Below, one piece after another: positions 57,001-64,000 of a DNA stretch of 64,000 nucleotides. The position numbers and the translations under genes were made by a program. Numbering within the stretch: position 1 is the first letter of the stretch; every line of letters starts with the position of its first letter. The stretch is from contig CM053800.1 in the NCBI GenBank assembly GCA_028671895.1, forward strand, positions 21,287,886 to 21,351,885, in the 5' to 3' direction. Under the pieces are notes generated by a model that ran no database searches, was not told the DNA's origin, and worked only from the letters and a program-made list of their open reading frames with translations. Source of the DNA: Oenanthe sinensis (taxonomy: Eukaryota; Streptophyta; Magnoliopsida; Apiales; Apiaceae).

Positions 57001-57580
57001 ATTCAGAATTTCCTTAGAGTTTTTCAGGCAAAGAAGTTTATCAGTAATATGGACGTTCTTGAACAAAATAAAGAGGAGCTCAAAAGAAAATGAACTTCTC
57101 AGGGATAGACTTAGAGTCTTTGCCACAGCTGTTAGTCCTCAGATCTTATTTGATCCTCATGAGGTAAGATTTTTCTCAAACAAGTTGTATCAAATCATGC
57201 AGTTAAATGAGGAATCTTTTAAGGGCTACACAGTTAAGTACATGATTCAAGTTGAAAGGATGCTAAGGTCGAAAGGATTCAAATCCCAAGCTAAGATGGA
57301 TGCTGCAGAAAAGATAAGAAACTACTGTCTAACAAAGAGAATTCCTTCATACATCAGGCAAATACCAAAGATAGATTCAACACAACCATCTGATGTAGAA
57401 GAAGAGATAGTAGATCCTGTTGAACAGGAAGTGTTGTGGCAGTTAGCAAGAGCTGAACAAAGAAGGTTGTATGGAGAGGCCACTACAACAGAACCATCAG
57501 TAACTAAAGAGGTACCAAGGACACCTGTGCATAAAAGTACAACCCTGGAAGAAGGTGAAGTTGATACTTCTGAAGATTGA
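54008..57580 (+). CDS. S3i extra ORF: 1,190-aa protein of unknown function in the env-like position
   Basis: Starts at ATG 54008 (ATAATGGCT); the 28 upstream open codons contain no ATG. Residues 1 to about 235 are a compact, aromatic-rich domain (MAGYCELVKTNFVGYF, FSIGDHEYMVTEEDVNRILG, SEWDYFFDTLAKVFAP) that resembles the domain many plant proteomes label a putative plant transposon protein; I have not confirmed this. Basic clusters KVRKRKKPVR (about 368) and QSKRSKF (about 394) look like nuclear-localisation signals. A long Ser/Thr/acidic part follows. Coiled coils lie at about 640-770 (from LLSKMEALQKEMQIVQ) and 860-980 (from YEEAMKKLKEDIKASH). The C-terminal part includes TFRISLEFF and an acidic tail. 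I see no signal peptide, membrane span or fusion-peptide pattern, so it is not a convincing envelope protein. Decayed relatives occupy the same slot in S1 and S2. The product could be nuclear and oligomeric; the function is unknown. Confidence 0.9.
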   Translation: MAGYCELVKTNFVGYFNPVMCSVERFRPWIIFMNEHSLVRTAITLNAPLQVLALRALYSTARNRSTADRVQFSFSIGDHEYMVTEEDVNRILGFPTDNFMDPPTVPEILEFFYSIRYQGEINLVRLTKSKLVSEWDYFFDTLAKVFAPTTKNNFNNISSLLQIFGYSVAHNRRINFGKLLLKEIIRKMGKPESREQNVQVYYPRFLMLFMNDLLVEEDKALFQNSPVEESPTSQNNLFARLHNNPKFQNVQVVRTDYMAEILDHIANPVQEQEQEQVPMQLEHPVHLLLEAAHHVDQVAQDQQVISHSQSSSSIPIEISTALLDLSVADYDGVITLQDISYEPENTQVPPPAEIEPQTVSPSSSSLLKVRKRKKPVRIVRGLGADVSEPAALSPQSKRSKFQPETTADSSFSSQWDMDFDMAIQGSLDTLAQPGDLIRCSATASDSEESTLLALTLAGPPLAVTQTHEGTFVEENVFNKNWSDATYDVDHDIFDAVQHQIPSEVLRGTTDSNEPYTTLSKVVTPLDILHLVILKGLESTGGFERQPLHRGRWDSIHGVATSVAEPLQVNLVEDAPSQASEEQFDSSKAIIIYAGTASGSGEELHTSDVRQTQSETHAQSDSEINRSASELSAHTHSVLLSKMEALQKEMQIVQAELVKVKAQAEDKSTSASVTQQLTIVRKDVDDVKTSILLKTQDIQNVQNLIAEDMKEVSKLHEKIDEVEKSLTLTIIENEKTSTQRFSKLDDGMTHLNEGMKQVYLTMQKMLTSFEASKTQEDPSTKGEKSKEKVAKDGGASTQDKGKDKLYSEDQFQSYDPEPEKQFYDQEKFIDDSAHDESNFPDYCRAEEEIAFDEDFLFPEEKEVDPAYEEAMKKLKEDIKASHAKTEKLKALVIERTKAEREESQEKQNLWAIAVREKKRDVQLKIGKKWDTARKIMDKQQKGPFEDKHLKSIIERLEKSNDNIDNFMIALKEEVDYITILVDHILEDWRILVYTHRNGTFRISLEFFRQRSLSVIWTFLNKIKRSSKENELLRDRLRVFATAVSPQILFDPHEVRFFSNKLYQIMQLNEESFKGYTVKYMIQVERMLRSKGFKSQAKMDAAEKIRNYCLTKRIPSYIRQIPKIDSTQPSDVEEEIVDPVEQEVLWQLARAEQRRLYGEATTTEPSVTKEVPRTPVHKSTTLEEGEVDTSED

Positions 57581-57795
57581 AGACGTAGATAGGACAAGAT
57601 AGAAACTTTGTAATATTTGTTCAGTGCTAGAGGAACATCTATCTTGTATTTATCTTTTATGTATGAATCTGGAAAATTGTTAAATATAAAACCAGAACTT
57701 TTGTTTATTATTTACAAGTCATTAAATGTCGTACTACTTTCTTAGTTGTTAGTTGAGTTATCCTCTAGGAATTTGTGTGTTAAATGTTTAACAAC

Positions 57796-57809
57796 AAATA
57801 GGGGGAGAT
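57796..57809 (+). other. Polypurine tract of S3i
   Basis: AAATAGGGGGAGAT immediately before the 3' LTR start, the plus-strand primer site. It matches the S1 tract at 4179-4190. Confidence 0.88.
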
Positions 57810-59227
57810 TGAAAGGCATATGACTAGGCCTATTTGTAATAAATAGATGGCAACTCAACTCTAACTAATAAAGAGAAGTAAATACTAAACACTAAACAGG
57901 AATCAAGACGAAGACAGTCAACTAATCACAAAGGATCCAAGTATCAGAGGTATTTTGTAGGATTGCTACTCAACACTGGAAGAAGTTCAATTATTTGTTC
58001 AAGCATCAGTGAAATTAATAATGTGGTAGTACTTCTATTGAAGACAGAAGATATAGAAGATTTCAAATGGTTACTACAAGCAGATTCCAGAAGAAGAATG
58101 CAAACAGTGAAGAAGAATTAATGACAGAAGGCCTCTAGTTAAATGTTATTTAAATGAAGAATATTTATTGGGATGACACAAATGAACCAGACAGTACATT
58201 TGTGTGTCAACTAATATAATATTTATTCTTCATTTAATTCAAGAGGTTTCAAGATTAGAAGACGAAGAAAAGACAGGAAGATTTCAAGACTATCAGCACG
58301 GCTGCGACTAAAGATAGTATTTTAATTCTACTATCAATTGTTAATTAATTATTTAATTTATCTAATTAAATTAATTCAAGTTGAAATTAATTTAATTTAT
58401 AAATTAACTAATTAAATTAAGTAGAATTAATTTACTATAAAAAAAAATGGTTTAAAATGGCATATATATATATATATAAACCACTAGTATGACTTATCAA
58501 TAAGTCATACCGAGTTTCTTATATATATATATGCACAATAAATAAGTCATACCGAGCTGTTATCAATAAGTCATACCGAGCAGGCTGAAGCAAAAGTCAT
58601 ACCGAGATTTCTGAGATCAAAAGGTCATGCTGGATTTATTTTGTTTATTTAAAATAAGTCATACCGATTTGTTTTAATTAAATAAAATCCGAATATGACT
58701 TTCAATAAGTCATACCGAAATTTAATAAGTCATACCGACCAGAAATAAGTCATGCCCAGTCATTTGAAAGTCATACAAGTGTTAAAATAAGTCATACAGA
58801 CTTATTTTCTTGAAATTAAGTCATGCTGGAAAAGGTCATAGCAGCCTTTTCTAATCTCTATAAATATGAGATGTTTGCTTCATTTGTTTGTTGTTCAACT
58901 TGTTAAGAGTTAGAAAAACAGATCAAATTCAGTAATTTATCTGCATTGTAATATTCACAGATTTCTGTGCTGAGTTTGAATATAATTGTTTAAACACGAA
59001 CACTTCATGTAGAATTCGTTCTAGACTTTATATCAATTATATAACAGTTTTCTAAATATTAATTGTGTAATACTAATCAAGTTAAAATAATATCTTTCAC
59101 TTGAAAAGTATTTCATTATAATTAATATTTCGTGAGTAATTAAAATAATACTTTTAATCAAATTATTCCGCGATTAATTTTCAGACATTGTATTCAACCC
59201 CCCCTTCTACAATGTCAGGGACCAACA
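57810..59227 (+). repeat. 3' LTR of S3i
   Basis: 1,418 bp, same length as the 5' LTR with two differences seen. It is followed directly by CTAAA and the remainder of the S3o LTR. Confidence 0.96.
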
Positions 59228-60544
59228 CTAAACACTAAACAGGAATCAAGACGAAGACAGTCAACTAATCACAAAGGATCCAAGTATCAGAGGTATTTTG
59301 TAGGATTGCTACTCAACACTGGAAGAAGTTCAATTATTTGTTCAAGCATCAGTGAAATTAATAATGTGGTAGTACTTCTATTGAAGACAGAAGATATAGA
59401 AGATTTCAAGTGGTTACTACAAGCAGATTCCAGAAGAAGAATGCAAACAGTGAAGAAGATTTAATGACAGAAGGCCTCTAGTTAAATGTTATTTAAATGG
59501 AGAATATTTATTGGGATGACACAAATGAACCAGACAGTACATTTGTGTGTCAACTAATATAATATTTATTCTTCATTTAATTCAAGAGGTTTCAAGATTA
59601 GAAGACGAAGAAAAGACAGGAAGATTTCAAGACTATCAGCACGGCTGCGACTAAAGATAGTATTTTAATTCTACTATCAATTGTTAATTAATTATTTAAT
59701 TTATCTAATTAAATTAATTCAAGTTGAAATTAATTTAATTTATAAATTAACTAATTAAATTAAGTAGAATTAATTTACTATAAAAGAAATGGTTTAAAAT
59801 GACTTATATATATATATATAAACCACTAGTATGACTTATCAATAAGTCATACCGAGTTTCTTATATATATATATGCACAATAAATAAGTCATACCGAGCA
59901 GGCTGAAGCAAAAGTCATACCGAGATTTCTGAGATCAAAAGGTCATGCTGGATTTATTTTGTTTATTTAAAATAAGTCATACCGATTTGTTTTAACTAAA
60001 TAAAATCCGAATATGACTTTCAATAAGTCATACCGAAATTTAATAAGTCATACCGACCAGAAATAAGTCATGCCCAGTCATTTGTAAGTCATACAAGTGT
60101 TAAAATAAGTCATACAGACTTATTTTCTTGAAATTAAGTCATGCTGGAAAAGGTCATAGCAGCCTTTTCTAATCTCTATAAATATGAGATGTTTGCTTCA
60201 TTTGTTTGTTGTTCAACTTGTTAAGAGTTAGAAAAACAGATCAAATTCAGTAATTTATCTGCATTGTAATATTCACAGATTTCTGTGCTGAGTTTGGAAT
60301 ATAATTGTTAAACACGAACAGTTCATGTCAAATTTGTTCTAGAACTTTTATCAATTATATAACAGCTTTCTAATAATTAATTTTGTAATACTTTTCAAGT
60401 TAAAATTATATCTTCTACTTGAACAGTATTTCATTTCAATTAATATTTCGTGTGAATTTAAAATAATATTTTTAAATCCAATATTCCGCGATAATTAATA
60501 GATATTGTATTCAACCCCCCCTTCTACAATATCAGGGACCAACA
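59228..60544 (+). repeat. Remainder of the S3o 5' LTR
   Basis: Continues the LTR begun at 45404-45483 after the S3i insertion. U3 is over 99% identical to S3i, except that one repeat unit of about 24 bp (CTGTTATCAATAAGTCATAC...) is missing after 59890. From about 60297 to 60520 (U5) there are roughly 30 differences and several small indels from S3i. The TATA box is at 60177-60184. It ends GGGACCAACA at 60544, followed by the primer-binding site TGGTATCAGAGC at 60547-60558 and a 187-bp leader. Confidence 0.94.
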
Positions 60545-60546
60545 AT

Positions 60547-60558
60547 TGGTATCAGAGC
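60547..60558 (+). other. Primer-binding site of S3o
   Basis: TGGTATCAGAGC, 2 nt after the LTR end, the same as in S3i. The next two bases differ (AT against GG). Confidence 0.93.
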
Positions 60559-60745
60559 ATGTTGATATAGTTAATATCAGATCCAAACCAAAAATTCCGC
60601 AACTCATTCAGATCTCAAAAATTATTTTAAATTCGAAATAATTTTTATTCGAAATAATTTTTTTAAAATTATTTTTGATCAAAAATTGTTTTAAGTCAAA
60701 AATTAAAATATTTTTTGAAACACTTAATTTTTAATCTTATTAAAG

Positions 60746-63184
60746 ATGAGTACCCAGAAAGTAACTAGTATTAAAATTCCACAGTTCGACAGAGAACACT
60801 ACAACTTGTGGAAACAAAAAATGCTACTGTTTATCGGGATTGCAAATCCCAAGTACGCATTAATTATGGCTAAAGGTGTTGAGCTCCCTATATCAGTTGT
60901 TCTCGAACATACAGTAGATGGGGTCGTAATTCCCCACAGACAGTTTCCGAAAAGTCCGGCAGACTATACAGATGAGGAAACAGAAGCTGTGTCCCTTGAT
61001 AATAACCTGAAGCTCATATTAATTGAATCCCTAGACTACATCATGTACAACCAAGTAGTCAATTGCAAGAATGCAAAACAAATCTGGGAAACAATTGAAA
61101 TTATCAATGAGGGAACTGAAGAAGTTAAGGAGAATAGACTGGAGATCCTGACCACCCAATATGAACAGTTTAGATCCAACCCTGGTGAGGGTATCTCTGA
61201 GGTGTTTCAGAGACTAAACAAATTGATAAACGAGCTAAACATGAATGGTAAGTTTTATCAGAACCAAGAGGTGAACAGGAAGTTTCTGTTGACCTTACCA
61301 GAGCATCTGGAGCACAGGATTGCAGCCATCCGGGAATCTAGGGACATGAAAGAGGTAACCCTAGAAAGACTCTACGGAGTTTTAAAAACTTATGAGCTGG
61401 AACAGATCCAAACCAGAGAGATGTATGGAAGAGGTAAGGTACTGAGTTCCTTCAAGGCATTAATGGTAGAAGCACCAGAGAAAGAAGAAGTGAAGGCTGT
61501 TGCACCTTCTAACAGTTCAACAGAGTATGTGGTTCCAGAACTTGGACATACTTCTGACAAACAAGAAGACGGTGATTTCTACTCACTGGAAGAACTAGAT
61601 CAGCTAGAAGATGAATCTCTAGCTATGGTTGCCAGGAAGTTTGGCAACATGAGATTCCGAAGAAACTCCTCATTCAGAAGTAAGCTTAATTTTGGAAGAT
61701 ACCAAAGAGGAGGTTCTTCGACAGCAGTATCAAAAAGCGGCTACAAGACCGGCTTAGTTGATAGAAGCAAGTTTCGTTGCTTCAACTGTAATGAGCTAGG
61801 GCACTTTGCAATTGAGTGCAAGAAGCCTAAGCAAGGGAAAAAGAGAGAGTCTTACGAAGAGCTGAAGGAGAAGTATGATGCGCTAGTGAAAAAGCATCAA
61901 GGAAAGTCCTATCTAGCAGCAGGCAAAAGCTGGGATGACTCAGATAACGATGATGAGGAAGAGCTGGGAAATCTTGCTCTTATGGCTTCATCAGAGGGAT
62001 CACTGTCTCCCACCAGTGACAGAGGAATAGAGGTAAATCCTTCGTGTCCTAAGATGTTTGCTTTGCTAGGTAAAGAACTAGATGGTGAAAGAGATAAAGT
62101 TAAGAAACTCAGACTCAAAGTCAAAGAGTTAATTGATGAGACTGAAGTTCTTAAACAGTTAAAAAGAAATCATGACAAGTTGGCTGTCAAGCTGACTGAA
62201 GACTTAGCTGTTCAAGTCAGTAAAGTCAGTTGTCATGTTGTTGTAGAAACTAATCTCAGAAACCAAATTGAAGAAGAAAAGAAGAAGTGTCTTGCATATA
62301 AGAATTCCTCATATATTGTTAAGAACCTAGTTGACCAACAAGAAATAAATCGTAAAGTTGGAATAGGCTTCGAGTATAACAAATCTGTAGGAAAACCAAG
62401 CAACATAACCCCCTTTAGAAAAAGTGCTGAAGAAAGGGGTATCCCACATGTTGTTAAAGACACACCGAAACCTCTCTTCATAACACCGATAGCTGAACCC
62501 ATCCTTGAGACCTCTGTAATAATTGCATATGAAATGCAGCTGGAAGATCTTGAGGAAGAGAAGAAGAGAGGAGAACAGGTTAAGGACATAAAAGGAGTTA
62601 ATGTCCAGAAAGAAAAATGTGCACTAGAAACACCAGTGAAAGATGTGGGAACTTCTGATTCCCCCAGACCTGGTGTAGGTGCAAAAGACTTAAAGAGTAA
62701 AATGAACAGACCCAACATATTTGTGAACAGTAGGAACAGTAACAATAAATTTCATTCTACTGAAAACTTCAAATCTTCTGAGAAAATTGAAGTAGAATCT
62801 GTTAAGCCTCCTACTGTATTGAATAACATGCCCACTATTGATGCTTTCCATAAACCTTGTGGTATAATGAATTGCATGTTATGTGCCTTTAATGCTATGA
62901 CTGCTTACTTTAAACGCATGATAGCTAAGAAAGATAACATGACACCTAGACAGCACATCAATAGTAAATTTGCTAAATCCAAGACTGCGACTCCTTCACC
63001 TGAGAAGAAGGAATCATATATTCCTAAGTCTAAACAGAAAATTGTTAAGACTGTTTATAGGAAGGTAGGAACAGTCAAGGAAGAAAATGATGTTGTTCGA
63101 AAAGGATCTGTTGTCAAAACAGACAAAGGTCAATTCTTTAAGTATGCCGGGCCCAATCAATTTTGGGCTCCGAAGACAAATTAA
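60746..63184 (+). CDS. S3o gag, 812 aa
   Basis: Same start, length and end as S3i gag. I see four amino-acid changes: Ser to Phe (SSFKALMVE), Pro to Leu (RSKLNFG), Thr to Ile inside the zinc knuckle (CFNCNELGHFAIEC, metal ligands intact) and Ala to Thr (VVKTDKG). All four are C-to-T or G-to-A changes relative to S3i. The frame is intact, so S3o could still supply gag even though its pol is broken. Confidence 0.92.
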   Translation: MSTQKVTSIKIPQFDREHYNLWKQKMLLFIGIANPKYALIMAKGVELPISVVLEHTVDGVVIPHRQFPKSPADYTDEETEAVSLDNNLKLILIESLDYIMYNQVVNCKNAKQIWETIEIINEGTEEVKENRLEILTTQYEQFRSNPGEGISEVFQRLNKLINELNMNGKFYQNQEVNRKFLLTLPEHLEHRIAAIRESRDMKEVTLERLYGVLKTYELEQIQTREMYGRGKVLSSFKALMVEAPEKEEVKAVAPSNSSTEYVVPELGHTSDKQEDGDFYSLEELDQLEDESLAMVARKFGNMRFRRNSSFRSKLNFGRYQRGGSSTAVSKSGYKTGLVDRSKFRCFNCNELGHFAIECKKPKQGKKRESYEELKEKYDALVKKHQGKSYLAAGKSWDDSDNDDEEELGNLALMASSEGSLSPTSDRGIEVNPSCPKMFALLGKELDGERDKVKKLRLKVKELIDETEVLKQLKRNHDKLAVKLTEDLAVQVSKVSCHVVVETNLRNQIEEEKKKCLAYKNSSYIVKNLVDQQEINRKVGIGFEYNKSVGKPSNITPFRKSAEERGIPHVVKDTPKPLFITPIAEPILETSVIIAYEMQLEDLEEEKKRGEQVKDIKGVNVQKEKCALETPVKDVGTSDSPRPGVGAKDLKSKMNRPNIFVNSRNSNNKFHSTENFKSSEKIEVESVKPPTVLNNMPTIDAFHKPCGIMNCMLCAFNAMTAYFKRMIAKKDNMTPRQHINSKFAKSKTATPSPEKKESYIPKSKQKIVKTVYRKVGTVKEENDVVRKGSVVKTDKGQFFKYAGPNQFWAPKTN

Positions 63185-63196
63185 TCCGTTTGATAA

Positions 63197-64000
63197 TTGC
63201 AGGGACTTAAACAGGCAAACCGAGTTATATGGATCCTGGACAGCGGATCGTCAAGGCATATGACCGGAGATAGAGCCCTGCTATCAGACGTGGTTGAGAG
63301 AGCTGGCCCAATCGTCACCTTTGGAGATAACAGCAAATGAATGACTACGGGATATGGCAAGTTAAATACAGGAAATGTTATCATTGAAAATGTCTCTTTG
63401 GTGGAAGGACTTAAGCACAATCTACTCAGCGTCAGTCAATTTTGTGATAGAGGTTACAAAGTAAACTTTATCAAGGAGAAGTGCTTAATAGCTCAGTCTA
63501 AAGAAGACAGACTAGCCTTGCGTGGAGTAAGGAAAGGAAACTTGTACGTAGCTGATTTCAACTCGGGAACTGAAGCTGAAGCAAACTGTTTTTATTCAAA
63601 AGCTTCAACAGAAGATAGTTGGCTATGGCACAAGAAACTCTCACACCTGAATTTCAAAACAATGAACTCTCTAGTCAAGAGGGATTTGGTGAGAGGACTG
63701 CCTCCGATGGAATTTACTCAAGAAGGATTGTGTGAGGCATGTCAGAAAGGGAAGTCAAAGAAAGCAACTCACAGAGGCACAGACACTACAAACATCACTG
63801 AACCACTTCAACTCCTTCACATGGATTTATTTGGTCCAGTAAATATTCTGTCTATGTCAAGGAAGAGATACGCCTTAGTGATTGTGGATGACTTCACAAA
63901 ATATACATGGGTTTTATTCTTGAACTCTAAGGATGAAACTCCACAATTGGTGATTGATCATATAAAACTGATTGAGTTAGATTCAAAGTTACCTGTCCGG
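63197..64000 (+). pseudogene. S3o pol, 5' part, with a nonsense codon; cut by the window edge
   Basis: Collinear with S3i pol from the TTGCAGGGA junction. TGA at 63338-63340 replaces GGA of S3i in protease, 48 codons in, just after GDNSK. The frame then stays open through the HHCC region and MDLFGPVN to the window end. The junction with gag has the same three in-frame stops as S3i (from 63182). Whether the rest of S3o survives cannot be seen. Confidence 0.9.

Larger units (their letters stand above)
45484..59227 (+). mobile_element. S3i: complete, apparently intact Sirevirus-like Ty1/copia element
   Basis: A 13,744-bp element with two 1,418-bp LTRs (45484-46901 and 57810-59227) that differ at two positions by my reading: 45559 T against C, and 46055 C against T. 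The target duplication CTAAA (45479-45483, 59228-59232) is perfect. Order: 5' LTR, primer-binding site, leader, gag, pol, repeat-rich spacer, extra ORF, polypurine tract, 3' LTR. The three reading frames are uninterrupted. Integrase before RT marks Ty1/copia. The large gag, the extra 3' ORF and the palindromic repeats upstream of the promoter and after pol are Sirevirus traits. Such similar LTRs indicate a recent insertion, and it could be autonomous. Confidence 0.95.

Overview
The window is nuclear DNA of a flowering plant, most likely a eudicot. It is AT-rich and made almost entirely of nested LTR retrotransposons. I see no host gene, rRNA, CRISPR array or bacterial operon. Element primer-binding sites match the 3' end of plant initiator-Met tRNA, and target duplications are 5 bp. 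Labels used below: E1/E2 = one Ty1/copia family; S1, S2, S3 = three Sirevirus-like Ty1/copia families with an extra ORF after pol; G = Ty3/gypsy; Z, Y, D, H = fragments or solo LTRs.

Layout. 1-1967: leader and 5' LTR of an E-family element (minus) whose body lies off the left edge. 1968-4957: 3' end of S1 (plus; decayed extra ORF and 3' LTR). 4958-5572: LTR fragment Y. 5573-7216: pol fragment Z, split by a solo LTR with duplication CTAAG. 7217-8629: unassigned. 8630-9259: 41-bp minisatellite. 9260-18243: E1 (minus), full length, with one in-frame stop in reverse transcriptase. 18244-29551: S2 (minus), decayed, split by solo LTR D. 29552-32060: AT-rich DNA and a probable gypsy LTR. 32061-38707: G (minus), decayed, split by H, which itself carries a tRNA-derived SINE. 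38708-45403: E2 (minus), an old E-family copy. 45404-64000: two S3 copies (plus). The inner copy S3i (45484-59227) is complete and inserted into the 5' LTR of the outer copy S3o, with duplication CTAAA. S3o runs off the right edge.

S3i is the centrepiece. It is 13.7 kb with 1,418-bp LTRs that differ at only two positions by my reading. It has a primer-binding site, a polypurine tract, an intact gag (812 aa), an intact pol (protease-integrase-RT-RNase H, about 1,073 aa) and an intact 1,190-aa extra ORF. That ORF sits where Sireviruses carry an env-like gene but shows no envelope features. It has a globular N-terminal domain, basic nuclear-localisation-like clusters and two long coiled coils. 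Relatives of it occur, decayed, in S1 and S2.

Other points of note: gag and pol of S3 are separated by three in-frame stops ending in a splice-acceptor-like sequence. S3o differs from S3i almost only in U5, as expected from strand transfer between two packaged RNAs. Each Sirevirus-like family carries its own short repeated motif, which in S1 and S2 also runs through coding sequence. E1 and E2 share a stop at the same RT codon.
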